Shown here in pieces: positions 23,301 through 34,012 of a stretch of 64,000 bases of DNA. The stretch is from positions 28,205,322 to 28,269,321 of the forward strand of contig NC_079137.1 in the NCBI RefSeq assembly GCF_945859705.1. Reading direction: 5' to 3'. This stretch comes from Episyrphus balteatus. Lineage: Eukaryota > Arthropoda > Insecta > Diptera > Syrphidae. Within the stretch, counting starts at the first letter, position 1. Each line of letters opens with the position of its first letter. The notes under the pieces are model-generated. The model was not told where the DNA came from. It worked only from the letters and a program-made list of their open reading frames with translations, and made no database searches. The position numbers and the translations under genes are program-made.

Positions 23301-26300
23301 ATACGGAAGTTGGCATTAAATATAGATTGGTTTAATTAACAACAAAATAGTTTGTCTTGACCTAGCTTTAGGAGTAAAGGAAAGCGTGTCTATTCCCAAT
23401 AAATTGACTTCTTTTTATCGTGAGTACATTTTGATAATTTACTTTTATATTGATATAGTTATTTAATTTCATGATACAAGTTAATAAATACAGAAGTCAC
23501 AAAATATATGTACTTGAAACATTTAACAAAAACGCACCTCTTAAAATAAAACTAGTAAACTACTGATTCAAATATATAAAATGCTGATTCATAATTCATA
23601 TTAAGCTAAATTAATTGAACCTATTTAAATTGTGAAAATTCTTAAAATTTTTTGTATACCTATCTGATTTTAAAGAGAAAATATTTTGAAAGCTTATTTT
23701 GGCGATTTCATAAAGCAAAAAAAAAAAATCAAGATAATCAAAAAGTAGTGTATGTACATATATTGTTTTTGAACAGTACTTGCACGAGTACAAGTAGCAT
23801 ACATGTATAATTACAAAACATACTCTTTTCATATTTCCTGAATCGTTTATCATCTCACACTTCTTTCAATGGAGGCTAGATTTAAATAAAAAGAATTGCT
23901 ACCCACACTTCTAGGTTAAAAGTCAAGCGCAGTATCTACTGCACAACAGTCGTTTGTGATTTGTAGTTATTATACAGGGTGTTACCTGAAGCATTTTCAA
24001 CTTTAAATTTAAGTAACTAAATTGAATACAAATACAAGGCTGATAAAAAAATGTTTAAAAGACAAACGAAATGTTTAGTCTTTTTAACGCAAGTTCGATG
24101 AAGAAAAAAAAAAAACTTAAGCTAATATAAAGGCATTATTACCTTCCTCTTAAGTTGTAGGTAATTGATTTTATAGATTAGCTACTAAATAAAACATAAA
24201 TAGAATGCTAAAAACCCCCTTATATCTGTTTTATTGAAATAAATTTAAAATTTTCTACGATCAAAACTTAAAACGTATTATTTTAAGTCAATATGACTTT
24301 CTGAAAGATTATGGAGCGATTCAAATTAGTAAGCTTATAGCAGCTATATATCCCAAATCATAAAAAAAAATAGAATATTTATAGACAATCTAGAACGAGT
24401 TAAAGGAGAATGGGCATTTTGGACGTTGAGCGGCCATTAATGAAATTGGTATGAAATAAAAGAACAGTAATTTAGGAAAAACTTTTACTATGGAAGTTTG
24501 GCTGTATTGCGTAAAGAATGCAAGATATTGCAATATTAGTATTGTTAATGCATCGTTCAATGTGTAAAGGACAAATCGAATTATATTTTGATTTTAAATA
24601 CAAAAAATGATACTCTGTCATTTTCCCTAAGCCTGAAGACATTATTCTTGAAAATCCGGCCAATAGAACTCATAATATTAGGTTTTTAAGCCAACCACTT
24701 CTAGATTTTGTTCGAGAGTTTTCAAACGATTAAAACAAACTGAAAATTGAACTATAACATTATCAAAAAAGGCTTGAAATTGTTGTTTTAAAAACCTTAT
24801 AGTTTGGATTCTAGTGGTTGGATATTCAAGATAAAGGTCTTCATACTCAGGTAAAATGACAGAGTATCATATTTTGCACTTGAAATACCCATTAAAGCTA
24901 CAACATTGCGACAATCTATAAAAAGTGTTAAATGCAAAAATGCATTTTAAACCTTTGTGAAGTACATCATAAGGATAAAACTTCTGCACAATATATGTAC
25001 GACTTAGTTACATCAAAAAATAACAAATTAATTCCTGGCCGCGTAACGTCCACGTTCCATACAAACTTGCCCATTCTCCTTTGTCAATTTGGGAAAATTA
25101 TAAGTGTAAAATTGTACATTCGTTTATCAAAATCAGAGTTGAGCAAACATGAAGAAGTTTCTAAACGTAAACTACTGTCAGCACACATCCTCGAAGAAGG
25201 TAAAGGCACATTAATTAGCAAACAAATTTAAAAATTAATTTTGTTATTAAGTCCCGATTATTCAATCGTCAGTATCAGAAGAATAAAGGTCAATATAAAG
25301 AATACTTTTATTCATAGGAATAAGCCTTAACTTGGGTTTATCTGGCTATTGAAAGATTGGCTCTTAAACTAATTAAAAGTTTGATTTTTTGAAGATGGTT
25401 TCAATTTCTACTATTAATTTATCTATTAAATGTATGGTCAATAGTTACATTTTGATGCATGTAACAGCAAAAAACATAAGACTAATATTTTAAAATTGTA
25501 CATACCTGGGGGATTTCATACTATGGTGACGGGCAACAGTTGACTTTTGTCCATTTGCTGCTGCCATTTGATTCTGAATACCGGGGGGTTTTGGTGCAAA
25601 GTTTGGTTTTCCATGACTTGGTCCGAATCTGTTCGATGATGACGTTGAAGAAGCAGGTGCTGCACTTCCACTTAATCCAGGTGATCCCGGTACTGGGGAT
25701 TTACTTTCACTGACTGCTCCAAAAAGAGCTGATTTGTTTGGCGCTAAACCAGTAACGCGCTGTGTTGTCACTGTAGTAACAGTAGAAGAAATTGTCGATG
25801 ACAACGACGACGATGACGAAGTTTTTGTTTGACTACTCATACTATGTACATAACTTGAATTGGAGCCTAATGATAAACTTTAATAAGGAAAAAAAAAAAC
25901 ACAATTAGTATAAAATGTCGGAATTGAATTAACGTTAAAAACTTACTTTAAGTTAGCAGCGTTTTTCTTCACTGTGCTGATGCCAGTGTTAATTGTATTA
26001 CTTCCACTACTGCTACTGCCTTCCGATAGCGTAGGTGATGAAGACTTAGCATTGCTGCCCCCTATTGCTGCTGTTCCTCCAATTTTCGGACTCGATCTCA
26101 GTGAATTTAAATTACTCTTCTCCAGCAGCGAGTCAGAGGTACTCTATTTTGTTTTTGTTCATATACAAGGGGTTGAAAATAAAAAGTAAGAAAAAAAAGA
26201 AAGAAAATTAGCAGAAAATCGAGAGCAAGCGGAATTAATTGAAATTGATTGCGATGCGCTGCACTGCTATGTAAAATAAATTTTAATATCTTGATGTTTG

Positions 26301-29191
26301 TTGTTTGCTCTTGTGGTTTTTTTTTTCTATGAGAGAAGCATCTGGTATCAAGTAGATAGATACACTTGTGGTATACTTTATACAACATCTCTTGTTTCAG
26401 TGGTGTTATGAAATTATTGTATTCAATTTCAGTTATTTAAGCGGGTGGTTGATGCGCTCATACGAAATCTATCAAATACATTTCATTAAAAAAAAAGTTT
26501 TAAAAACTATAGTCTATTAGTAACATAACTGTGGGGAACTGAAACATATATAAATTCATAGATCCAGATATATTCTATATATTTTGACGATTCAACAATG
26601 CTGGAAATTAGTCATTAAATGTCACTAAGCTCGGAAGGCTTTTGCCCACTTGAGCTATTTTAACGTGAAGAGAATTAAAATGTTAGCTTAAATTTTAGCT
26701 TATGATGAGGTAATGAGATAAAAAAGTGCATCTCTGCACTTAGGACTTAACGGTAAATTGTAGGCCAGTTCCATTCTTTCAAATTAACCACACGCACACA
26801 AGAATGGTTGAGAGTTGTTAGCCACTAGGTCTTGCGTCTTGCTACTTCATTGTGTCGCATACGAAAAAATTTATTATTATTATGTTATTATTAAATTGGA
26901 AACAGAAAGGATATGAATGCTTAGTTCCAGGGACACCGCGCGCGTGGCAGTTAGTTACTAGCCAACTGGTATGTGGGATCATCCCTCTGCTCTAAACCTA
27001 ACATTGAAAAAAAAAATCAATTTCTTACAAGTAACAGTGGAGGACTATATTAAGAGTACTGTTGATGCAAATCTGACCCACGCACTCATGTTTGAATTCC
27101 CCCAAGCGCCATAGCTTTACAAACATGTTTGCTTAATTTTACTATAATTTATCAAACAAAATATTTTTGCTAATTTGTCTCGTATTATACCTATTTTCCT
27201 TTTTCTTTCATCTTAATACGACACTTTTTACTTGCGATATAGGTACTATAGGACAAGTTTAGGATTCGTAAAAAAAATCGAACTCGAGATAACAATTTTA
27301 AATGACATTACGATGATGGAGAATGCCAAAAAAGTGGGTCCGGCAATTCTGTCTGTCTGTATGTACCTCGAGCTGCAGCCTAAACTACTGGAGTGATTTT
27401 GTTCAAACTTGGTAGTTAACAGTTTTGGGTGATTCCCTAGAGGATAAATTGAAATATTTTTTAGGACCTAAACTAACGGTACCTCTCATTTTTGGATTTT
27501 TAAAAAATATTTCAAAATTTTTGTTTGAAAATTCAATTTTTTGAAAACAGGTTTTTGAAAAAATTTGAAATTTTATTTAAATGTGTAAATTAATTATTTC
27601 TTCAAAATGGCATACCAACTTTTTTTTTGAAAAATGTTAGAAAATATTTATATATAAAAAATTATTTTTTTAAAAAAACGGCTCTAACGATTTTCGAAAT
27701 TTTTTTCTAAAAATTCCTTTTTATGCAAGAAATAAAATGGCACACTTGTTTTTTTTTTGTAAAAGATCATTTAAAATAGTGTTTAATTAATTATAAAACA
27801 GATTTTGTTTCTTATTTTTTTCAAATTTCTTGAAAATACCAAATTTTAAATTTTCCCTAAGTTTCTTGAATAAAAAGCTTTAGCATTTACTTTAAGCATA
27901 AGAGCAAGTACGTGCGACCCCAGTCGTGCATTTTATTTCTTAATCTATCCCAAACATTTCAGTGCCGTCATTGCGATGCGATCAATCGGACTTTAAGTCT
28001 TCCGCTGTATCAGAACTTTGTTAAATTGTACTTTGTACACCAAAAATATAAGAAGATTAAAAAAAACGTAGTTGTTTTAATTTTTAAATAGAAGTACTAT
28101 TATTCCTATTGAAATAAAAAACATTCAATCAATCTGCAATAAAGTAAACAAATTTATTTTTAAACAAATTTACCTCCCGCCTGCTTTTTCTTTTTTAAAT
28201 ACTAATTCCCACTACGCAAAGGTTCACACCTCTACGCAATCCACAGCATTAAAAAATACATACTTCATTGTAAGAAGTGAATTCTATTAATAGTATAATA
28301 TCTCGCATTTAAAATACCCAAATTCTACCATAAAAAGAAGGCTCGCATGTAGAAAAAAAAATAATTTCAATGGATAAGCAGATGAAAGAAAACACCCCCT
28401 ACCTGATACTTCGTGTACGGTGAATACACCACTTAAAAATAGTCTTGCACCCGCTGAGCAATTATATTGAAAAAGTGATTGACATTGAAAACAGTATTTA
28501 ATCTTATAAAAGGATACTCACTGATGAAAGATTCTTGGGTGGTGCTGCTGGAGGTTGTGGAGGTGGTCCACGATTAGTCCTTAAATTTGCTTCAGTAACG
28601 TTTGTCTGTTGCTTTTGTTTTTTTAGCGTTAGATGCTTTGTCAGTTCAGCGTTGAAATCCAGTGGACTATTTGAGGGGGGTGAGCTTCTGCTGTTCGTTG
28701 TTGCAGATGTGATTGTTTCAGATTGCTGCTGTTGTGCTGTGTTTGATCGCGTGGAAGACGGCGAACTTCGTGCTCCATTTACAGGTTTTAATTTTGGCAT
28801 TGATGACAAACCTTCAAAGAGACCCCCCAATTTAGGTCCTCCATTAGCCACAACATTGCTATTGGGAGTCCATTTTGGGGAGGCCGTTGATGTGGGTACT
28901 GGTTTGGAATCGTCACGAACCTATGTACACACATTAAATTAAAAACGTATGTTATACTATCGGTTGCACTTTGGCTATTTTGTTTAAATATACTTTTCCT
29001 GATAAAGCAGGTCCACTTTTATCAACTGTAACGGCTTTCTTTAATTTGGTACCTTTCTGAATAGATTGTAAAAGGGCCGATCTCATATCTCCAGCACCGC
29101 CTGCAGAGCTGCCTAGTTTTAACCCACCCATCGCTGGTGGAGGAGGCGGACCTGGCGGGGGAGGTGGTCCCGGTGGTGGTGGGATTGCCAT
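11262..29191 (-). CDS. Vrp1: Verprolin / WASP-interacting protein (eight coding exons)
   Basis: Binds actin and WASP and controls Arp2/3-dependent actin assembly; in flies verprolin acts in myoblast fusion. The joined exons are 29191-28994, 28920-28522, 26143-25947, 25877-25506, 23226-23093, 23024-22666, 19334-19079 and 11386-11262. They total 2040 nt, 679 aa. All introns are GT-AG and phases match throughout. The order of parts follows the WIP family: an N-terminal polyproline (residues 4-19), a WH2 actin-binding motif with LKK (about 33-60), a second WIP-type motif GGPKLGGLFEGL (exon 2), a long Ser/Pro-rich disordered middle, and a WASP-binding motif near 600-632 (FGKRFHNVTEFPTPPPFLN). Introns 2, 4, 6 and 7 are 2.3-7.7 kb and hold transposons; the others are 68-73 nt. 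The start ATG directly follows a splice acceptor, so the 5' UTR is in a separate exon. Confidence 0.9.
11389..12335. other. Vrp1 intron 7, part without a clear element
   Basis: No gene is seen. A short tRNA-like stretch near 11640-11720 (GTGGCTTCATGGTTA, then TTGATTCTAACTGCC) could be an old SINE but lacks a second copy here. The rest is AT-rich unique sequence. Confidence 0.35.
12324..12335 (+). repeat. 12-bp target-site duplication, left (partner at 16900-16911)
   Basis: ACAATTAGTTAA is identical at 12324-12335 and 16900-16911. It brackets the truncated non-LTR retrotransposon together with everything inserted into it. Confidence 0.75.
12460..14043 (-). pseudogene. Non-LTR reverse transcriptase (C-terminal part) and RNase H, degenerate
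   Basis: This holds the YADD active site, the RT thumb-side region with WGFSPNIAHWLYISVIR and LTYGMVVWWTTLEKA, and an RNase H domain with its catalytic Asp/Glu positions (YTDGSK, AEILAI, SDSQ, ADELAK). It is broken by at least one stop (near 13930) and frameshifts in RNase H (near 13170), so it is non-functional. Confidence 0.85.
14035..16590. mobile_element. MITE (CTGCCCATAATCTCG family), split by a fold-back element
   Basis: A copy of the 257-bp MITE seen intact at 30220-30476. The right end (16412-16590) matches it closely and ends ATTATGGGCAG at 16590. The left part (about 14035-14107) is diverged. Removing the fold-back at 14108-16406 leaves about 250 bp, the size of the intact copy. 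It sits inside the reverse transcriptase frame. Confidence 0.65.
14108..16406. mobile_element. 2.3-kb fold-back element, 5-bp duplication CATTG
   Basis: Ends are GGCACGTTCAGGAAAT (left) and the inverse of GGCAGGTTCAGAAAT (right). Directly repeated CATTG flanks it (14103-14107 and 16407-16411). The arms run from the ends to about 15291 and from about 15511, nearly identical over most of their length. The left arm has about 320 nt extra (14150-14470). There is no transposase; the small frames in the arms are mirror images and are not genes. Confidence 0.8.
16957..18190. mobile_element. Fold-back element with ends ACACTAGTTTACA / TGTAAACCAGTGT
   Basis: The left arm (16957 to about 17180) is matched in inverse by 17820-17890 and again by 17970-18190, including CAGCCTACTTAGTATTCGGG. 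The right arm thus has a partial internal duplication. The element carries a later insertion of 214 bp (17224-17436) bounded by 46-bp direct repeats. Target duplication not clear. Confidence 0.65.
17178..17482 (+). repeat. 46-bp direct repeats flanking a 214-bp copied segment
   Basis: Exact 46-bp repeats at 17178-17223 and 17437-17482 start CCGGCGACTGAAAGC and end CGCTAGAACAAC. Between them is a segment (17220-17433) about 98 percent identical to 21789-22003. Confidence 0.85.
18200..19070 (-). other. AT-rich tract; possible alternative Vrp1 3' UTR
   Basis: If Vrp1 exon 7 is read through, transcription would enter this region. The plus strand carries many TTTATT words, that is AATAAA on the minus strand (for example around 18520-18560). 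There is a GAAA-type simple run near 18930-18960. No other gene is seen. Confidence 0.3.
19079..19334 (-). CDS. Vrp1: Vrp1 coding exon 7: WASP-binding motif
   Basis: Acceptor TTGTATTTCAG; donor ACG|GTATGT at 19078. It encodes APPVPPQRHSSMRPPS and, after an Asn/Ser spacer, LESKFGKRFHNVTEFPTP followed by FLNIQKMYPS. This matches the WIP C-terminal segment that wraps around the WASP EVH1 domain. If the donor is not used the frame reads two more codons and stops at 19071, giving a shorter isoform that still has the WASP-binding motif. Confidence 0.92.
19739..19929. mobile_element. 191-bp MITE, TTA duplication
   Basis: Terminal inverted repeats GGCTAGGCGCACACATGCGA and its inverse, with TTA on both sides (19736-19738, 19930-19932). 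The whole element is a near-palindrome. It lies in Vrp1 intron 6. Confidence 0.8.
19935..21788. other. Vrp1 intron 6, no gene seen
   Basis: Unique AT-rich DNA. A tRNA-like B-box (minus strand GTGATTCGATCCC, near 20661-20673) may mark a SINE remnant. 20190-20360 resembles one arm of the fold-back family at 36.4-36.8 kb (AATTAAAGCTGCTAGA). Confidence 0.35.
21789..22003 (+). repeat. Donor-like copy of the 214-bp segment
   Basis: Matches 17220-17433 with three substitutions and one 1-nt difference. This copy has no flanking direct repeats, so it is the likelier source. No coding function recognised. Confidence 0.75.
22666..23024 (-). CDS. Vrp1: Vrp1 coding exon 6: proline-rich SH3/EVH-type ligands
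   Basis: Acceptor CATTTTTAG, donor TTTAAT|GTAAGT, phase 0 end. It contains PTVAPPKPPTVKAPPPPTP, a Ser/Asn-rich stretch, SPIISRTPAS, and PPLPPHR and APPPPQRQTSF, which are plausible SH3 and profilin ligands. The downstream intron is 3.3 kb. Confidence 0.9.
23093..23226 (-). CDS. Vrp1: Vrp1 coding exon 5
   Basis: The acceptor ATTTTTCAG completes an Arg codon from exon 4; the donor is ATTG|GTAAGT. It encodes SPPIAPAGGPVFPTSQ and related text ending APNPPIG. Short, with no domain of its own. The following intron is 68 nt. Confidence 0.85.
23868..23957 (-). mobile_element. Diverged copy of the tRNA-derived SINE-like family
   Basis: Aligns in block order with 6700-6815: an AAATAAAAAGAAT tract, then CCCACACTTCTAGGTTAAAAG (T-arm to anticodon-arm equivalent), then GCGCAGTATCTACTGCA. 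The B-box is damaged. It lies in Vrp1 intron 4. Confidence 0.4.
24402..25083. mobile_element. Fold-back MITE in Vrp1 intron 4
   Basis: The ends AAAGGAGAATGGGCA (left) and TGCCCATTCTCCTTT (right) are inverted. Inner inverted blocks include ATGATACTCTGTCATTTT (24607) against its inverse at about 24853. A 99-codon plus-strand frame at 24932-25231 overlaps the right end and is not recognisable. Confidence 0.55.
25506..25877 (-). CDS. Vrp1: Vrp1 coding exon 4: Ser/Thr-rich, APKPPG motif
   Basis: Acceptor CCTTATTAAAG, donor CCCAG|GTATGT. A nearer AG (TTTATCATTAG) would shift the frame into a stop, so the upstream acceptor is chosen. It encodes Ser/Thr runs, FGPSHGKPNFAPKPPG and HHSMKSP, typical disordered verprolin sequence. 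The next intron is 2.28 kb and holds a fold-back MITE. Confidence 0.88.
25947..26143 (-). CDS. Vrp1: Vrp1 coding exon 3: Ser-rich linker
   Basis: The acceptor AACAAAATAG and the donor TTAAA|GTAAGT give 65 codons plus 2 nt. It encodes a low-complexity Ser/Gly/Asn linker (SLRSSPKIGG, SPTLSEGSSSSG). The frame continues correctly only into the exon at 25877. Confidence 0.82.
26400..28500. other. Vrp1 intron 2, includes a dispersed repeat
   Basis: 27255-27880 is a copy of a repeat whose inverted relative lies at 37.07-37.99 kb. Shared text includes GGCAATTCTGTCTGTCTGTA, TTTTGGGTGATTCCCTAGAG and a run of imperfect TTTTTGAAAA words. A (TTA)n microsatellite is at about 26870-26895. The remainder shows nothing. 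Confidence 0.5.
28522..28920 (-). CDS. Vrp1: Vrp1 coding exon 2: WIP-type second motif and PPPQPPAAPP
   Basis: 133 codons, phase 0 at both ends. Acceptor TGTACATAG, donor TCA|GTGAGT. It contains KWTPNSN and GGPKLGGLFEGL (conserved in WIP/verprolin), a Gln/Ser/Thr-rich stretch and a proline-rich tract likely to bind profilin or SH3 domains. Confidence 0.9.
28994..29191 (-). CDS. Vrp1: Vrp1 coding exon 1: polyproline and WH2
   Basis: Sixty-six codons, ATG at 29191 preceded by the acceptor TCTCTTACAG. It encodes MAIPPPPGPPPPPG followed by an Ala/Gly spacer and the WH2 helix LLQSIQKGTKLKK, which binds monomeric actin. The donor is AAAA|GTATAT. Ends in phase 0. Confidence 0.92.
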
Positions 29192-30219
29192 CTGTAAGAG
29201 AGAAAATATATTTTAATTTTGTTTATTCTTGCTCTCATTTTAGCTACTACGAGATTAATATCAATAAATTACAATAACCAACTCTTATAATTTTTCAGTG
29301 TCAGTGCCAGTGTTGTCTTGCCCAAATAGACAACCCACACAAAACCAACAAGTTAAAAGAGTTAATGACGAGTGTGGGTCGAACAGAAACGTTAACTCTA
29401 CCAAAAACTGTTTTAATAGATACATTCAATGTATGTCATACAAATACAGATAAATGTTTGTTCTTAATTCCGTCTCGTTATTTGGCAGTATATTTCAATA
29501 CAAGACGTAAAAATTCATCGTGCGATGCGGTAGGCTTTATGACCAAAGTGACCAAATTAAAAATTGTCATTTTGACCTTCATTTTTGTTAATGTGAAGAT
29601 TTGTTTGCATGGCGGGTTAGTTACAAGATTTATAGTAATGATGGAGAAAGATAAATTAAATTTTACTTCGTTGAGTTTCAGATGTGTTTATTGACTTATT
29701 CTTTTGAGGCTGATTGTAAGATAGTACACATTATTTTAATATAATATAAAATGATATAAAAGTCTATATTTTCAGTTAAATTTCTGTTTGCATAAGAGAA
29801 GTGTACTTACTATATAAGGCTATGAGAACAATAGTGGCGTAACCCACTTTTTTTCAAAAATTGAATTTTTCATAAAAATGGGTCTCTTAATATATCTATT
29901 TTAATACAAGAAATAGAATTATGCAGCTAGCTACACTCAAAACTATATGGCACTCTAAAAAGGTTTTAAAAAACCCTGTTTCTTAAATCTCTCGTATTTT
30001 ATGGCTTACTATTTGGGCACTATTTTTCTCATAGCCTCATATAAGAGTTGAAACATGAAATGGTTTAATTGTACGAAATAAGAACTGAATACAAAACGTA
30101 CATATCTTCAAAAAATGATTACATTAAATAATTCTATATTTGAGTATCCACCGACACAAAAAAAAAATCAGGATTGAGTGGAAGCGATTTAAACTGTTTT
30201 ATTGGATTAAAGAACTAGT

Positions 30220-30476
30220 CTGCCCATAATCTCGTAAAGGCCCTAACTACACTTTTCTCAGTTCTGAGTTATAGAGGGAAACAGTAAATGTAATATCGCA
30301 AATTTCATATAAAAATGAAAAAAATCAAAAGTTCATTTTGAATTTTCTGACGTATTTGAAGACCAAGGCTAAAAAAATAAATGAGAATAAATTAGAGACA
30401 ATGCCTTTACTCAAAATATGTGAAAAAATCAAAATCGAAAATTTTGTAGTTAGGGCCTCTACGAAATTATGGGCAG
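30220..30476. mobile_element. Intact 257-bp MITE, TAGT duplication
   Basis: TIRs start CTGCCCATAATCTCGTAAAG and end with the inverse, ATTATGGGCAG. TAGT flanks both sides (30216-30219, 30477-30480). Same family as the split copy at 14.0-16.6 kb. Confidence 0.8.
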
Positions 30477-31186
30477 TAGTGAATCTTTGAGGGAAACCAA
30501 TCGAAAACTACATAAGAGTCCCATTGCAAACAGTACCTACATATAATAACAAATTGGATAAATTCGTATTAAGCATAGCAATTCGATAGTATAGAAACGC
30601 GCTTTTTATCGATGATTTTCTTAACAAAAGTTAAAAAGATTTAAAATATTTGTTTTTCTTAAAAAATATGATTTTAGATGAATCTAGCAAAGGTTAAGAA
30701 ACTTGTACGAAAACTTCGCAGCATTTTGCACAAAACAAACGAAAAAGATATTTTGAAGTCCGAAAACATTTGCTATCTATAATCAATGTTCGTTTATTTA
30801 AAAGAATCAAGTATCATCCATGATTAAGGCATTTTTATATTCTTCATAAATCAAATCAAGATCAGATAATTTTGTGTTAATTAAGATTGTTTAATTTTGC
30901 ACAATTTATATATTTTCAAAAATTGTCATTTCAACATCTTCAAAATAGTTAATCGAGCTCATTGATAAATATGCATAAAAACTTAATGCATCACAGCATT
31001 TGTTGTTCGTAAGGCTAACATGTATAGCTGGGGATTGTATTATACACGTTCTTAAAAATTATTAACACCTATTAAAACAATTTATACAGAATGCGGGTTT
31101 TTTGTTATAGTTTTATGACATTTTGCTTTCACAAACCGGATGATATAAAAATTGAAAGTATTTTAAATAATCGTAACCTTTTTCGT

Positions 31187-31440
31187 TTTCGGTGCTCCCA
31201 TTTGATTCTTTTACTTAATTTAATTTTGCATTAAATTTAAATTTCAAAATACAACAGTGCACATATGTATGTATAAAATACAAACACAAAATACTATCAG
31301 ACACTTGAAACCAAAGCAAATGTTCGTAACAATTAATTCGAAATGAGAACTAGTTCACTGCAAACATCCACTTCCGATCGATTGGACAAATTGTATAAAC
31401 TACTCTACCGTTCGACTGCTAAATCAAATCTGATCGCACC
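31187..31440 (-). promoter_or_regulatory. Candidate alternative first exon/promoter of Vrp1
   Basis: Less AT-rich than its surroundings. On the minus strand an initiator-like ATCAGATT is followed at about +28 by AGTAGT, close to a fly DPE. Further down, TCAAATGGGAGCACCG has a good start context, but its short frame (MGAPKTKK) must be spliced at a weak donor, AAG|GTTACG, or stop soon after. Suggestive only. Confidence 0.22.
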
Positions 31441-34012
31441 GGCCTGAGTGGGTATTTTGATCGAACAGACATCATCATTACAGTTTGCCAACGACTTGCA
31501 CCCAACGCAGCGCAGAGGAGATCAGTTTTGTGCTTGGGGTGCAGTATCGATAGCGGGCACAAGGGCCACAGTTGTTGTAGATCGGCGCGTTAAAAAGTAA
31601 CCCCAGGCCATGGCATAGTTGTATGACTAAACTGCGGTTTTCCAATTGTGGCTTGCTGAATACATGAAACTCCTTTTCGAAGCTTCGTCTCGTTGTATGA
31701 CTCAACCAAAAGAGCAACGACAACAGATGGATCGCAAAAACTACTTGACTTGTGATTTGTCATTTTGTAAATATGTTTTTTTATACTGAATCGAAAGAAG
31801 AGATAAACCTGCTTAATATTCATATATCTGATAAAAATGTTGTCCTTTCACACATTTATTGAGGAGAGCAACGCTTTTCAATAATTTATGTTTTAAAGGG
31901 AAACTCGCTTAACTTAACAATATCCGCCGGAAAGATAGACAAGAGCTACCTACTTACATTTTGCTGCTATTTAAGGGTTATTAATCTGCCTACACTCCTG
32001 AAAGAATATTCAAATTGGAAACATAGATAAATTAAGTAAATGCTACAAATGAAATTCAAATTTTAAGAAAAACTTGTTTTTATTTGCTTCTAAAAATAAA
32101 CACCATGATAGAATACCACGCATCAATAGATCCACAACAACATCGTTTAACTACATAAGAGGTTAAGTTTTATTATAACAAAATCTGTTATTCTTCGTGT
32201 TTTTACGTAATTTTCGTTCTATTTTATCATCAGTTGTGTGGAGAAAATATTAAATAAAACTTCACAAATAAAATCATTTTGTTTGCTATCGATTTGACGG
32301 TTGCTTTAAATTCATCATACGTTGGCGTTGGTACTAGTTGAATATCTATTAAAACTTTAGCTAAATCACAAAGTTATTCATGAATGGACTGGCGGAGTTT
32401 GTTTTCTATTTATATTTTTTGCAATTTGCATTCAAATCGCAACAGCAAGTTAGTAACGTCGATGGAAGATGAACACAATGCGCTGATGATGGGCTATCAA
32501 TATGAGTAAGGGTTGCCATCACAAACATATTACAATGAAATTATTGGGTTGGATTCAGTATACATACAAAATATGTGTTTTGTTTTAAAATCGCGAAATT
32601 TTCAAAAGATGTGGGTTTAAATTTTTGTTTTGTTAGTGATGAGGCTCGAACCTCATGCAGCATTCTTATATAATTATATATCAAAAATTAAATATGCATC
32701 TCAGAGACCAAAAGTCGTGCTTTTGAGAAAATTCTTCAAAATAGAGCAAACGCTTTAAAGTCAATATGATTTTAAAGTACTTTTTGTAATTTTTTTTTTA
32801 CTAACTGGACTTCGAAGTGCCACGAAAACACGGTTAATGTGACTTTTGGGCTTTCTGAACCCAAATCTATGAAATTGATATAAATTTGCCTGTAGCCGGT
32901 GTGAGCTTTCGACCACCTTTCGAAAACTTCGAAAATAAAAAAGCTATTAGAATTCTTTTAAGTTCAAAATTGTAACATTTTACTTTTAAATATGTACATA
33001 ATGACTTATCGCACTTTTGGCAACTCTGCCACTGCGGTAACGTAAACTGATAGACGGAAGGCCGTCAGAAAGAAACAAAATACAAAATACCAACATTTTT
33101 ACTTTCGATTTCTTTTTTTGGTTTTTAAACTATAAACGTGTTAAGAGTGTAAACAAGCTGGGTGACATATGGCATTAACTACAGATTGACCATCCATAGT
33201 GTGGTAGATTTCTTTTGTGTGCGACGAGTCATGCTTCTTGTATATAGCAACTGGACACTGCTGCTGCAATATTGTGTCATCTTAGGTTGAAGTATATTTT
33301 GTGAAGCCTTTTCTTTGTGTATTGGTTGATAAAGTCTTTTTTATTTTTAATGAACAAGTGCTTTATTCATATTGTTGTATAATTTTAGAACGAGCAAAAA
33401 TAAAATTACTTGAAGAATTTCGATAAGATATGACATTGAATGCAAAACAAGGAATTTTTTTTACAATATATTGGTTATTTTAAAATATAAGCGCTAGAAG
33501 ACAGCACCGCATTTTTTAGTGAAAATTGTCTTCAAGTGCAATAAGAAGTCTTTTTTTCCTTTGCTTTTTAACAGAGAAGTAAACGACTTTTTACTTCCAT
33601 CTTTTTTTACCCTACCAATACTTTAAATTTCTGCTCTTAGAGCCCCTGCATACTGCAGACTTTCTATCGGTCGTCAGTTTGATCGGAGGTCAGAGACGTC
33701 AGATTGCATTGAATTAAGGTGTTTTGAAATCAACATTAAAAAATACCTTGAAATCATGTATCATGTATCTCCATTTTTCGGTTTGAACTTGAAAATTGCG
33801 ATTTTTCTAGAATTTTGAGTTAGTTATAAAATGCCGAAATCAAGGTATTGAGCAAAAAAAAAAAAAAAAAATTGCATTAGCATTCATTCCGAGGTTGACC
33901 CCTTTTTTCGGATTATTTGACTGTACTAAAAAACGAATTTCGAAAACGTGACATTGATTTTTTTTTGAAAATTTGGTTTAAGTTGTTAAAAATAAATTGT
34001 TACAAAATGCCA

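Noticed and set aside
24932..25231. 99-codon plus-strand frame in Vrp1 intron 4
   Set aside because: It overlaps the right arm of a fold-back MITE, lacks recognisable domains and has no splice or promoter context.
31478..31823. Minus-strand frames in the promoter-like region
   Set aside because: Two overlapping frames without domains; the lower AT content alone explains their length.
32636..32660. Isolated B-box (GAGGTTCGAGCCTC on the minus strand)
   Set aside because: It is a short self-complementary word without an A-box or tRNA-like flank, so it does not support a SINE or tRNA by itself.
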